Source: Rhodanobacter sp. Root480 (GTDB lineage Bacteria > Pseudomonadota > Gammaproteobacteria > Xanthomonadales > Rhodanobacteraceae). Taken from it: a stretch of 64,000 nucleotides of DNA. Below are positions 1-9,064 of the stretch, piece by piece. Under the pieces are notes generated by a model, which was not told the DNA's origin, searched no databases, and was given only the letters and a program-made list of their open reading frames with translations. The position numbers and the translations under genes are program-made. Every line of letters starts with the position of its first letter. Position 1 is the first letter of the stretch. The stretch lies in contig NZ_LMEX01000004.1 in assembly GCF_001426645.1 (NCBI RefSeq), forward strand, positions 62,492 through 126,491. The letters run 5' to 3'.

Positions 1-329
1 TGCAGGCCAAATTGACCGCGCAGGGTTACACGAAGATCCATGACGTGGAGTTCAAGGACGGCATGTGGCACGCCGACGCGAAAAGCGCGGATGGCAACGA
101 CGTGGATGTGCGCATCGACCCGGCCACCGGCAAGGTGTACCCGGAGGACGAGGTATCGAAGTTGAGCGAGGCGGATGTGCGCGCGTCGCTGTCCACCCAG
201 GGTTATACCGATGTCCACGACGTGGACTTCGATGACGGCGTCTGGAAGGCCAAGGCAAAAAATGCAGCGGGCAACAAGGTGGAGCTGCGGCTGGACCCGA
301 GCAACGGCCAGGTCATCGGCAAGGACTGA
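1..329 (+). CDS. PepSY-domain protein, 5'-truncated by the window edge
   Basis: The open frame enters from the left edge (codons begin at base 3) and stops with TGA at 327-329; no convincing start is visible, so this is the C-terminal part of a longer protein. It holds two tandem copies of about 50 residues, each with an xxQGYTxxHDVxFxDGxW core followed by an ADAK/AKAK strand, GNxVxxRxDP and a G-[KQ]-V end. This is the PepSY pattern of a helix plus a small beta-sheet. PepSY modules usually sit in exported or periplasmic proteins and are thought to restrain peptidases or sense the envelope. The residues are acidic and there is no membrane segment in the visible part. Function beyond the domain is unknown. 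Confidence 0.75.
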   Translation, partial: QAKLTAQGYTKIHDVEFKDGMWHADAKSADGNDVDVRIDPATGKVYPEDEVSKLSEADVRASLSTQGYTDVHDVDFDDGVWKAKAKNAAGNKVELRLDPSNGQVIGKD

Positions 330-752
330 GTCCCGCTCCAACCGTCGCCATCGGAGGCCTCAGTGCCTTCGATGGCGCGCCCTGGCCACCCTGCCCTTCG
401 GCGCGCCAGCCACCCTCCGGGGGCGCCCCATTTGCGCCAACACCTAAAGTTTTGCCAATAATGGCCGCTCAGGTATCCGTGCACCCATCGCCCGATGGAT
501 GTTTGTGCCGGAGCCGGCAGGGGCAGGTTTGAAACCGGAAGCTGGACGAGAAACAGCGTTGATGGGGAAGCTGCGGCCATGGCCGACTCACTATCGGCAC
601 GGATCGGGCCGCGGGGAAGCTTTGTCTTTAACGATGGCTGAGCAAAATCAGCCGGAGTCACGTTCAGCATGACTGTGGTCATCCACCCGTCGACGGCGCC
701 ATGCGTTGTTGGCCCTGCTGTGCGCGCCTTGCCCTGTGCAAGGCGCGCCAGC
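330..752. other. Intergenic stretch, nothing clearly identifiable
   Basis: About 420 bases separate the PepSY gene from the propeller-GGDEF gene. I see no convincing coding frame, no clear rho-independent terminator and no recognisable riboswitch; in particular I could not fit the conserved GEMM (c-di-GMP) aptamer core. Starts in the range 669-752 would extend the downstream gene, but the best signal peptide begins at 753. Confidence 0.4.
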
Positions 753-3700
753 ATGGCGTGGATGAAAATCGCCACTTTGCTGGCCTCGCTGTGGCTTTGC
801 GCGTACCCAGCCAACGCGGAATCCACCATCGAGAGCAAACACGCCGCCGAGGCCGGCGTGCCGTTGCTGCAGAACTTCAGCCCGCTCGATTACGGCGCCG
901 CACCACAGAACTGGGCGGTGACGCAGGACCGGCGCGGCGTGATCTACGTGGGCAACAGCGATGATGGCGTGCTGGAATACGACGGCACCCGCTGGCGCCG
1001 CATCCCCGTGCCCAACCAGAGCTCCGTGCGTTCACTGGCGGTCGACGCCAACGGCCGCGTGTACGTGGGGTGCATCGGCGAGTTCGGCTACCTCGAACCC
1101 GATGTGCATGGCCGCATGCACTACGTCTCCCTGCTCGACCGCGTCGCCCCTGCCTATCGCAATTTCGCCGACGTGTGGCGTATTTTCGTCACCGACGACG
1201 GGGTCTATTTTGGCACGGTGGCCCAGTTGTTCCGCTTGCGCGACAAGCATATGGACGTCTGGACGGCCACCACCCCGTTCGATTATTTCTTCAAGGTGCG
1301 CGACCGGTTCTACGTGCGCGCCGAGGGTCGCGGGCTGATGGAGGTCGTTGGTGACCAACTGAAGATGGTCAAGGGTGGCGCGCGTTTTGCGCACGAAAGG
1401 ATCCACGCGCTGGTGGCCTGGGGCGACGAGGCCGACCACGACGGGCCGCTGCTGGTCGGCACCCGCGAACGGGGCTGGCTTGTGCTGGACAACGGCCGCC
1501 TTGCCGCCTGGCCCAACGAGACAAACAAGATCCTGCGCGACGACCAGCTGTACGACGCGCAATGGCTTGCCAATGGCACCCTGGCCGTCGGCACACTGCA
1601 GGGCGGCGTGCTGCTGGTCGACCGCATGGGCCACCTGCTGGAGCGGCTACGCCGCAACGAAGGCCTCATCAACGACACCGTCCTGTCGATGTTCCAGGAC
1701 CGGGAGCATGGCTTGTGGCTGGCACTGGACAACGGCCTCAGCCGCCTCGACGTGGCATCCCCGCTGACCCTGTTTTCGCGCAACTCCGGACTGGACGGCA
1801 CCGTGCTGGCGATGCAGCGTTTCCGGGGCGAGCTCTACGTCGGTACCACCAAGGGCCTGTTCCTGCTGCACAGCGGGGTCGACGGCAACGCGGAGTTCGC
1901 GGCGCTGGATGGTGTCCGCGCGCAGGTCTGGAGCTTTCTGGACATGGGCGACTCGCTGCTGGCGGCGACTTCGCAAGGTGTGGTTGAAGTGAGGAATGGC
2001 GTCGCCAAACCCTGCGCGGCGCAGGTATGCACCTCCGGTGACGTGGCCTTTTCGCTGCTGCGTTCGGTACGCGACCCCTCGCGCGTCTTCGTGGGCCTGC
2101 GCAACGGCTTGGCGGTGATGCGCCGCGATGGCGGCAAGTGGATCGACGAAGGCCGGATTCCCGGCATTTCCGGCGACATCCGCTCCCTGGCCCACGATGA
2201 CCACGACAACCTCTGGCTAGGCACGCTCAGCAACGGCGCCATCCGCGTTGCCCTGCCGGACGGATGGCAGCCAGGCGACGGCGTGCCACCGCATACGCAG
2301 TCGTTCCAGCAGCACCGTGATTCGGTCGCCGGCCCCAACTATGCGTTCGTGATGTCGCTCGCCGCCGGGTTGCGCGTGGTTACCGCCCAGGGCATCTACC
2401 TCTACGACGAGAAGCGCGCCAGGCTGCAACCGGATACCGCGTTCGCCAGCCTGTTCCCACAGGGTGCGAGGCGGCTTTCGCGACTCAGCGAAAGCGTGCC
2501 CGGGCACATCTGGATGTACACCGCCGACGGCACCAAGACCATCCGCGAAACCGGCGTGGCCGTGGCCGATGCCAAGGGCCACTACCACTGGGAGCCGCAA
2601 CCGTTGCGCGCGCTGTCCGGGGTGGAGATGTACACCCTCTACGCCGAGCCCGACGGCATCACCTGGTTCGGCTCCAGCGACGGCCTGTATCGACTGGACT
2701 CCTCGATCACCCCGCCGCCGGACAAGCCGCTGCCCACCTTGCTGCGCAAGATTTCCGACGGAAACGGCCATGTGTTGTGGGGCGGCGCAAGCACCACACC
2801 GCCCACGCTGAAGTTGCCATGGGGCAACAACAGCCTGCGCTTCGATTACGCCGCGCCGAATTTCCGCGCGCGCGCCGCCAACACCTTTCAGGTGCAACTG
2901 GAAGGCGCCGATGCGCGCTGGTCGGACTGGAGCACGGAAACCTATCGCGACTACACCAACATCCACGAGGGCGATTACCGCTTCCGCGTGCGTTCGCGCG
3001 ATTTCCGCGGCAACATCGGCGCGGACGCGGAATTTGCCTTCCAGGTGCTGCCACCGTGGTATCGCACCTGGTGGGCCTATCTGGGTTATTTCGTGCTGGC
3101 TTATCTGGTGGCCGCGCTGGGTATCCAGCTGCGCTCCGCCGTGCTGCAGCGGCGCAACCGCGAGCTGGCGCGCCTGATCGAGCAGCGTACCGAGGAGCTT
3201 TCCGCATCGAACCACGCGCTGGAGGAAGCCAACTGCGCACTGCAGCGGCAGACCATTACCGATGCGCTTACCGGCATGAAAAACCGCCGCTATGCGCTGG
3301 AAAACGTGGGCCGTGACGTCGCCTCGGTACTGCGCCTGTATCGCGAGCTCGGCCCGAACTCAGCGCAAGGCCCCGCCGCCAACATCAACCTGCTGTTCCT
3401 GCTGATCGACATCGACCACTTCAAGGACGTCAACGATCACTACGGGCACGCGGCAGGCGATCGCGTGCTGGCGCAGCTGCGCGACATCACCCTCGCCGCC
3501 ATCCGCGAAACGGATACACCGGTACGCTGGGGCGGCGAGGAATTTCTGGTCATCGCCCGCCGCACCAACAGCGAATCGGGGCCGGTGATCGCCGAGCACA
3601 TCCGTCGCCTGATGGCGCAGCACGAATTCGACCTCGGCAACGGCGTGTTCATCCGCCGCACCTGCTCGATCGGCTTTGCCAGCTACCCCGTGCTGCCCAG

Positions 3701-3908
3701 CGAGCCGTGGCGGTTCAGCTGGGAAGACGTGGTGAGCTTGGCCGACCAGTGCCTGTACGCGGCCAAGCACAACGGCCGCAACAGCTGGGTCGGCGTGCGC
3801 CAGTTGCACACGCCGGCGGCCGGAACCACCGACCTGCCGCTGACCGCGAACCTGGACGCGCTGGTGGCCGAAGGTTATCTGCGGCTGCAGGTATCGCCCT
3901 CGAATTAG
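753..3908 (+). CDS. Membrane-bound diguanylate cyclase with periplasmic beta-propeller sensor
   Basis: Predicted to make cyclic-di-GMP from two GTP at the inner membrane in response to a periplasmic signal. Order of parts: a signal-like N-terminus (MKIATLLASLWLCAYPANA), about 600 residues of two-component-regulator propeller repeats (recurring W/L-GT-NG and DNGLSRLD patterns), a Y_Y_Y-type beta domain around residues 690-755, one membrane helix near 773-793, a short coiled coil, then a GGDEF domain. The active motif is GGEEF at about residues 927-931. An RETD sequence lies exactly five residues before it, matching the RxxD inhibitory I-site, so product feedback is likely. ATG 753 was chosen because it opens the signal peptide; an in-frame start at 669 would add 28 unlikely residues, and ATG 762 is also possible. 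No clear Shine-Dalgarno is seen. Confidence 0.88.
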   Translation: MAWMKIATLLASLWLCAYPANAESTIESKHAAEAGVPLLQNFSPLDYGAAPQNWAVTQDRRGVIYVGNSDDGVLEYDGTRWRRIPVPNQSSVRSLAVDANGRVYVGCIGEFGYLEPDVHGRMHYVSLLDRVAPAYRNFADVWRIFVTDDGVYFGTVAQLFRLRDKHMDVWTATTPFDYFFKVRDRFYVRAEGRGLMEVVGDQLKMVKGGARFAHERIHALVAWGDEADHDGPLLVGTRERGWLVLDNGRLAAWPNETNKILRDDQLYDAQWLANGTLAVGTLQGGVLLVDRMGHLLERLRRNEGLINDTVLSMFQDREHGLWLALDNGLSRLDVASPLTLFSRNSGLDGTVLAMQRFRGELYVGTTKGLFLLHSGVDGNAEFAALDGVRAQVWSFLDMGDSLLAATSQGVVEVRNGVAKPCAAQVCTSGDVAFSLLRSVRDPSRVFVGLRNGLAVMRRDGGKWIDEGRIPGISGDIRSLAHDDHDNLWLGTLSNGAIRVALPDGWQPGDGVPPHTQSFQQHRDSVAGPNYAFVMSLAAGLRVVTAQGIYLYDEKRARLQPDTAFASLFPQGARRLSRLSESVPGHIWMYTADGTKTIRETGVAVADAKGHYHWEPQPLRALSGVEMYTLYAEPDGITWFGSSDGLYRLDSSITPPPDKPLPTLLRKISDGNGHVLWGGASTTPPTLKLPWGNNSLRFDYAAPNFRARAANTFQVQLEGADARWSDWSTETYRDYTNIHEGDYRFRVRSRDFRGNIGADAEFAFQVLPPWYRTWWAYLGYFVLAYLVAALGIQLRSAVLQRRNRELARLIEQRTEELSASNHALEEANCALQRQTITDALTGMKNRRYALENVGRDVASVLRLYRELGPNSAQGPAANINLLFLLIDIDHFKDVNDHYGHAAGDRVLAQLRDITLAAIRETDTPVRWGGEEFLVIARRTNSESGPVIAEHIRRLMAQHEFDLGNGVFIRRTCSIGFASYPVLPSEPWRFSWEDVVSLADQCLYAAKHNGRNSWVGVRQLHTPAAGTTDLPLTANLDALVAEGYLRLQVSPSN

Positions 3909-4001
3909 GCCGCGCCGGTGGATCGACCATGCCCACCGACACATGGATACGCCCCGCCCCGCTGACTACTATCGGAGAACCTTTCCGACAGGCAGTTGCC
4001 C

Positions 4002-5654
4002 GTGAAACGACTGATCCTCTCCACGCTGGCGTTGTCCACCTGCACGCTGGCGATCGCAGCCGCCCCGCCGACCTTCAGCACCCAGCGCCTGTCCGCGGAA
4101 GTGAAGACGCTGTCCTCCGACGCGTTCGAGGGCCGCGGCCCGGCCACGCCGGCGGAGACGCGCACCATCGACTACGTGGTGGCGCAGATGAAGGCCGCCG
4201 GCGTGCAGCCCGGCGGCGACATTGTCGACGGCAAGCGCACCTGGACCCAGGCCGTGCCGCTGTTGCGCAGCGCGATCGTCGGCACGCCGGCGTTGACGCT
4301 CACCATCGACGGCAAGCCGCAAGCGCTGACCCAGGGTGAACAGATCGCGGTGCGCGCCCCCACCAACGGCAGCAACAGCGTAACCATCGCCGATGCGCCG
4401 CTGGTGTTCGTGGGCTACGGCGTCAAGGCACCCGAGCGCCAGTGGGACGATTACAAGGGCGTGGACCTGCACGGCAAGATCGCCGTGGTGCTGATCAACG
4501 ACCCCGATTTCGAAACCGGCAAGGGGGACTTCGGCGGCAAGGCCATGACCTACTACGGCCGCTGGACCTACAAGTACGAGGAAGCCGCGCGGCAAGGCGC
4601 GCTGGGCATGCTGGTGATCCACGAAACCGCGCCCGCCTCCTACGGCTGGGCCACGGTGAAGAATTCCAACACCAACACGATGTTCGACATCGTGCGCGAC
4701 AAGCCGGCCGAGGTGCATCCCGAGCTGGAAGGCTGGATCCAGCGCGACCTGGCGGTGACCATGTTCAAGGGCGCGGGGCTGGATTTCGAGGCGCTGAAGC
4801 AAAAGGCGCAAACCCGCGATTTCCAGCCGGTGATGCTGAAAGGCGAAAGCCTCTCAGCCCACTTCAAGGCCGATACCAAGGTGATCACCTCACACAACAT
4901 CGTCGGCCGCGTCGAGGGCAGCAAGCGCCCCGACGAAACCGTGATCTACAGCGGGCACTGGGATCACCTTGGCGTCGGCGCACCCGACGCCAGGGGCGAC
5001 CGCATCTACAACGGCGCCGTGGACAACGCCACCGGCACCGCGGCGCTGATCGAACTGGGCCGCGCGTTCGCGCACGGTCCTCAGCCGGAGCGCTCGGTGA
5101 TTTTCCTCAACGTCACCGCCGAGGAAAAAGGCCTGCTCGGCTCCGAGTACTACGCCGCCAATCCGCTGTACCCGCTGGCGAAAACCGCCGGCGTACTCAA
5201 CGTCGATGCACTCGATCCGCACGGCCCCGCCCGCAACTTCACCATTTCCGGCAGCGCCAGGCTGGGTCTGCTGGATGACCTGATCACCGCGGCGAAGTCC
5301 TACGGCATGGTCTATACGCCCGACCCGAAACCGGAAGCCGGCTACTTCTTCCGCTCCGATCATTTCTCGTTCGCCAAGCGCGGCGTACCCGCCGTCTCGT
5401 TCGGCTCGGGCAATGACTGGGTCGATGGCGGCCTTGCCGCGGGCAAGGCGGCCGAAGACGACTACACCGAAAAGCGCTACCACCAGCCCGCCGACGAATG
5501 GCAGGCCGACTGGTCATTCACCGGCATGGCCCGCGACCTGCAGTTGCTCTACACGGTAGGCAACGACCTGGCCAATTCCGATGCATGGCCGGACTGGAGC
5601 AAGGATTCCGAATTCCGCGCCATCCGCGACAAGAGCGCTGCGGAACGAAAGTGA
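4002..5654 (+). CDS. Secreted M28-family zinc aminopeptidase
   Basis: Exported metallopeptidase likely to remove N-terminal residues from peptides in the periplasm or outside the cell. A signal peptide (VKRLILSTLALSTCTLAIAA) is followed by an M28 layout with a protease-associated (PA) insert around the MLVIHE region. Zinc and catalytic signatures are SGHWDHLG, then NGAVDNATGTAA with the bridging Asp, TAEEKGLLGSEYY with the general-base Glu, a DALD Asp and a late RSDHFSF His. Length (about 550 residues) fits M28 peptidases carrying a PA domain. GTG at 4002 is preferred because it begins the signal peptide; TTG 3996 is two codons upstream. The neighbours give no pathway clue. A REP palindrome follows the stop. 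Confidence 0.88.
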   Translation: MKRLILSTLALSTCTLAIAAAPPTFSTQRLSAEVKTLSSDAFEGRGPATPAETRTIDYVVAQMKAAGVQPGGDIVDGKRTWTQAVPLLRSAIVGTPALTLTIDGKPQALTQGEQIAVRAPTNGSNSVTIADAPLVFVGYGVKAPERQWDDYKGVDLHGKIAVVLINDPDFETGKGDFGGKAMTYYGRWTYKYEEAARQGALGMLVIHETAPASYGWATVKNSNTNTMFDIVRDKPAEVHPELEGWIQRDLAVTMFKGAGLDFEALKQKAQTRDFQPVMLKGESLSAHFKADTKVITSHNIVGRVEGSKRPDETVIYSGHWDHLGVGAPDARGDRIYNGAVDNATGTAALIELGRAFAHGPQPERSVIFLNVTAEEKGLLGSEYYAANPLYPLAKTAGVLNVDALDPHGPARNFTISGSARLGLLDDLITAAKSYGMVYTPDPKPEAGYFFRSDHFSFAKRGVPAVSFGSGNDWVDGGLAAGKAAEDDYTEKRYHQPADEWQADWSFTGMARDLQLLYTVGNDLANSDAWPDWSKDSEFRAIRDKSAAERK

Positions 5655-5663
5655 TTTCTGCCC

Positions 5664-5741
5664 CTGTGGGAGCGACTTCAGTCGCGATGCTTTTTGGTTT
5701 CGTGCTGCCTTAGAGCATCGCGACTGAAGTCGCTCCCACAG
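5664..5741. repeat. REP/BIME-like palindrome, copy 1
   Basis: Two 27-base arms (5664-5690 and 5715-5741) are perfect inverted copies around a 24-base spacer. Each arm is itself a small hairpin (GCGACT-TC-AGTCGC) and carries a GTGG head. The same design occurs at 23176, 39334 and 42946 in this window. It could form a strong transcript hairpin after the M28 peptidase gene and may act as its terminator or mRNA stabiliser. Confidence 0.85.
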
Positions 5742-5814
5742 ACCGCCAAAGGTCAGAACATCGCGCACGACCGAAGGAAGTCCCTTGTGGACAGGGTGCG
5801 CTCCTGCAAAAGCG

Positions 5815-7041
5815 TCAGGCGTGGGCGCGCTTTTCGATGTTCGGCAGGAACACCGTGATAAGTCCCATCAGCGGCAGGAAGGCGCACAGGCCGTAGACAT
5901 ATTCGATGCCGTGCACGTCGGCCAGCGCGCCCAGCACGGCGGCGCCGATGCCGCCCATGCCGAAGGCGAAGCCGAAGAACAGGCCCGAGATCATGCCCAC
6001 GCGGCCCGGCACCAGTTCCTGCGCGTAGACCAGGATGGCCGAGAACGCCGAGGACAGGATCAGGCCGATGATCACCGTCAACACGCCGGTCCACATCAGC
6101 CCCACGTGCGGCAGCGCCAGGGTGAACGGCGCCACGCCCAGGATCGAAACCCAGATCACCCACTTGCGCCCGATGCGATCGCCCACCGGGCCGCCCACCA
6201 GCGTGCCCATCGCCACCGCGAACAGGAACACGAACAAATGCACCTGCGCGCTCTGCACCGAGACGCCGAACTTGTGCATCAGGTAGAACGTGTAATAACT
6301 GCTGAGGCTGGCCAGGTAGAAGAACTTGGAGAAGATCAGCAGGCCCAGCACGCCCAGCGCCGCGATCACCTTGTTGCGCGGCAACGCCACCACCGCCAGA
6401 TGCCGCGACCGCGATTTGCCGCGGGTGAGGTGGTGGCGGCCGTACCAACGGCCCACCTGCAGCAGCACCACGATCGCCAGCAACGCCGCCAGCGAGAACC
6501 ACGCCACGCTGCCGCGCCCGTGCGGCACAACCAGCCATGCCGCCAGTAGCGGGCCCAGCGACGAGCCGGTGTTGCCGCCGACCTGGAACAGCGATTGCGC
6601 CAGGCCGTGCCGCCCGCCCGAGGCCATCCGCGCCACGCGCGAGGATTCCGGATGGAACACTGATGAGCCGGTACCGACCAGCGCCGCCGCCAGCAGCAGG
6701 ATCGGGAAGGTGGGCGCCACCGACAGCAGCAGCAGGCCACTCAAGGTGAAGCCCATGCCGATCGGCAGCGAATACGGCATCGGCTTGCGGTCGGTCACCA
6801 TGCCCACCAGCGGCTGCAGCAGCGAGGCGGTGAGCTGGTAGGTCAACGTGATCAGGCCGACCTGGGCAAAACTGAGGTGGAAATCGCTTTTAAGCAGCGG
6901 ATAGATCGCCAGGATCAACGACTGGATCATGTCGTTGAGCATGTGCGCCACGCTGATGCCGCCGAGTACGGCGAACTGCGTGCGCTCGGGCGACGCTTCC
7001 GGGGCGACGGACAAGGGGATGTTTTCGGCGCGGGTCTGCAT
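5815..7041 (-). CDS. MFS efflux transporter, Fsr (fosmidomycin resistance) type
   Basis: Inner-membrane major facilitator protein of about 408 residues with some twelve hydrophobic helices. The opening LGGISVAHMLNDMIQSL and YPLLKSDFHLS segments, the loop-2 motif GMVTDRKPMPYSL and the GSSVFHPESSRVAR segment are characteristic of the fosmidomycin-resistance branch. These carriers export small molecules by proton antiport; the natural substrate is unknown. ATG 7041 was preferred because the GTG at 7083 would add 14 residues without homology-like character. The gene lies about 100 bases downstream of folE2 on the same strand and may be co-transcribed. Confidence 0.85.
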   Translation of the reverse strand: MQTRAENIPLSVAPEASPERTQFAVLGGISVAHMLNDMIQSLILAIYPLLKSDFHLSFAQVGLITLTYQLTASLLQPLVGMVTDRKPMPYSLPIGMGFTLSGLLLLSVAPTFPILLLAAALVGTGSSVFHPESSRVARMASGGRHGLAQSLFQVGGNTGSSLGPLLAAWLVVPHGRGSVAWFSLAALLAIVVLLQVGRWYGRHHLTRGKSRSRHLAVVALPRNKVIAALGVLGLLIFSKFFYLASLSSYYTFYLMHKFGVSVQSAQVHLFVFLFAVAMGTLVGGPVGDRIGRKWVIWVSILGVAPFTLALPHVGLMWTGVLTVIIGLILSSAFSAILVYAQELVPGRVGMISGLFFGFAFGMGGIGAAVLGALADVHGIEYVYGLCAFLPLMGLITVFLPNIEKRAHA

Positions 7042-7143
7042 GGTGTCTTCGATCGAGAGCGCAAGGGACGAGGCACCAGCCACGGCACATCACCCATCGC
7101 AAAACAGATACAACCGGCGTAGCGCGGCGCCGGCGAAACAGCG

Positions 7144-8094
7144 CTAGAACTTGACGCCGCCGTAGCCGCCGTCGACGCCCTTGCTGGCATACGCCACGGC
7201 GTCGTGCGGGTGCAGGCTTTCCTGATGCTCCACGCGGATGTGGAAATCATCCAGTGCGGCATCGGCATCGAGTGCCTTCTGGATACGGCGGGCCGCGTCC
7301 TCGCAGAACATCAGGTTGCCGCCGTTGGCCAGCGCGAAGGCCTGCTCGTCCTGGCGCTTCACCGCCGTCTGCACCGGCGTACCGAGTGCCGCCTCGACGC
7401 GATCGATCAGGCTGATCAGTTGCAACGGCGCACCCGCCGCGGGACGCACCCGCAGACAGGCGACACTGCGCTGCGCATGCGGCGTGGCCACGATGCCTTT
7501 TTCGCTGCCCAGCCATTCCAGCACCGCGGCGCGATCGAGCGTGGCGTCGGCCGCGAAATCGCTGGCGAACTGGTCCTGGATCAACTGCCGCGACAACGCC
7601 GCCGACGCCGGACAGGTGGACGAATAAACCACCTCGGTGCCCAGCTCCAGCAGGAACGCGCTGCCGGTGAGGCTGGCCTCGATGGTCACCGGATAGGCGC
7701 GCCAGCCGCTGTTGGCGCTACGCAACGCAGGCCGGCGCACCAGGTGCTCGAAACGGATGCTGAGGCAGGCACGGTCGGACAGATCGGCGTGCGAGTCGAG
7801 AAAACCGCGCAGCAGCGCCTGCAGCGTCTCGGCGCTGAGCGTTTGCGTGCTCAGCGCCTGCTCGGCCTGCAGGTACAGCCGCGACATGTGGATGCCGCGC
7901 TTGTCCGGCCGTTTCAGGTTCACGAAGGCGCCAACCCGCGCGCTGGCGCGCTGCACATCGCCATCGCCGGCATCGAAACGCACCGGCACCTGGATCTCGG
8001 CCATGCCGACCCAGTCCAGCGCGCCGGCGAGATGCGGCTGTGCGTGCACGGCCACATCGGGTAGCAGGCGGGCGGTGTTTTCCTGGTTGGTCAT
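7144..8094 (-). CDS. folE2: GTP cyclohydrolase I, FolE2 type
   Basis: Converts GTP to 7,8-dihydroneopterin triphosphate, the first step of folate (and queuosine) precursor synthesis. The protein matches the prokaryotic FolE2/MptA family: an early DWVGMAEIQVPV segment, FVNLKRPDKRGIHMSRLY, the HxxxR-rich centre and a C-terminal CEDAARRIQKAL with IRVEHQESLHPHDAVAYA. The NxxSxHPH-like end (QESLHPHD) fits the metal and pterin site. FolE2 enzymes do not strictly need zinc and in many bacteria are induced by zinc starvation through Zur; I could not identify a Zur palindrome upstream. ATG 8094 has an AGGAC-like ribosome site; an in-frame ATG at 8130 is less likely. Confidence 0.9.
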   Translation of the reverse strand: MTNQENTARLLPDVAVHAQPHLAGALDWVGMAEIQVPVRFDAGDGDVQRASARVGAFVNLKRPDKRGIHMSRLYLQAEQALSTQTLSAETLQALLRGFLDSHADLSDRACLSIRFEHLVRRPALRSANSGWRAYPVTIEASLTGSAFLLELGTEVVYSSTCPASAALSRQLIQDQFASDFAADATLDRAAVLEWLGSEKGIVATPHAQRSVACLRVRPAAGAPLQLISLIDRVEAALGTPVQTAVKRQDEQAFALANGGNLMFCEDAARRIQKALDADAALDDFHIRVEHQESLHPHDAVAYASKGVDGGYGGVKF

Positions 8095-8209
8095 GGTTTT
8101 GTCCTGGGGATCGTCGTGGCGAGGATGCATGGCGCCGCGACGTTCAAGTTTGAGGCATCAGCGCCCCGGTGCAATAGCCGCGGCGGAAACGCTGCGTTTT
8201 CGCCACGGC

Positions 8210-9064
8210 TCACGACGCGTTGCGGCGCCACGCGCGCGCGGCCTGCCATGCGCGCCATGTAGTCACCGGCCGGATGCGCGGACGCTCCGCACCGAGGCTG
8301 GCCAGCGCATCGGGCGCGCGCGCCGCGCGTTGCGCCATCCGCATGCCGTGGCTGGAGGCCAGCGCACGAAACACGCTGAGCGGTCCGGGCAGGCGGGCCG
8401 CTTCGCGCCAGCTCTGCAGCAGCTCGCGCAGTTGATCCTGGATCGCCTGTTGCCGCGCCGCGCTGGCCTGACCCAGCTGCGCCCGGCTCAAGCCGTGGCG
8501 GGCCAGGTTGGCCATCGACAGCGGCAGGCGGTCGCGACCGGCGTCGACCTCGGTGCGCAGCAGCGCATCCAGCAAGTGGTCGAGCGTGGCCAGCTTTGCA
8601 GCGCGATCACTCGGAGCCGCCGCGCCATACCACCACGCGGTTTCCAGCGCCGCCAGCGCGCCATGCAGCGGCATGGCCGCGTCCAGCTGGGCGGCGAAAT
8701 CCGCGGCGGTGCCCTGTTCGAGCTGGGCCATCGCCGCCAGCACCGGCGCCACCCACTGTTCGGCCGCAATCGCGTGCGCGCGCTCGTCATCGAACAGCAC
8801 CTGGGTCAGCGGATGACGGCCGCCACTGCTGGCCGCGCCGGACAACTCTTCCGCCCACCAACCCAGTTTGGCAGCGGCCACCTGCGGCTCGCGGATGCCG
8901 TAGGCGGCATCAAGCAGTTCCTGCTCCAGCGCGGCCAGCGCGATATGGCCGGGATGGCGATGGCCATCGACGAACACCAGCGCCACACGCTGCTGGGGTT
9001 GCGCCGCCAGCCACTTGTCGATGAAGCCCTGCCACGCTGCGTTGCTTGTGTCTCCGTCGCTCAT
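8210..9064 (-). CDS. Squalene/phytoene-synthase-like protein, probably degenerate
   Basis: An all-alpha protein of 284 residues that resembles the trans-isoprenyl synthase family: an early aromatic WWAEEL helix, a WWYG segment and a late GRDRLPLSMANLARHGL stretch that matches the GRxYLPxxxLxxxG signature. The two aspartate-rich motifs that bind magnesium-diphosphate in active enzymes are not intact; where LRDVxED is expected there is LRTEVDAG. It may therefore be a pseudoenzyme, comparable to NDUFAF6-type complex I assembly factors, though this is inference. Its ATG overlaps the phosphatase stop as ATGA (9061-9064), so it is translationally coupled to the mtaD-ubiG operon. Confidence 0.75.
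   Translation of the reverse strand: MSDGDTSNAAWQGFIDKWLAAQPQQRVALVFVDGHRHPGHIALAALEQELLDAAYGIREPQVAAAKLGWWAEELSGAASSGGRHPLTQVLFDDERAHAIAAEQWVAPVLAAMAQLEQGTAADFAAQLDAAMPLHGALAALETAWWYGAAAPSDRAAKLATLDHLLDALLRTEVDAGRDRLPLSMANLARHGLSRAQLGQASAARQQAIQDQLRELLQSWREAARLPGPLSVFRALASSHGMRMAQRAARAPDALASLGAERPRIRPVTTWRAWQAARAWRRNAS

Noticed and set aside
330-752. GEMM c-di-GMP riboswitch upstream of the propeller cyclase
   Set aside because: I could not fit the conserved GEMM core or its two helices to this region.
203-838. Long minus-strand reading frame at the left end
   Set aside because: It runs antisense across the end of the PepSY gene and the start of the propeller gene, has no recognisable domain, and arises from high GC content.
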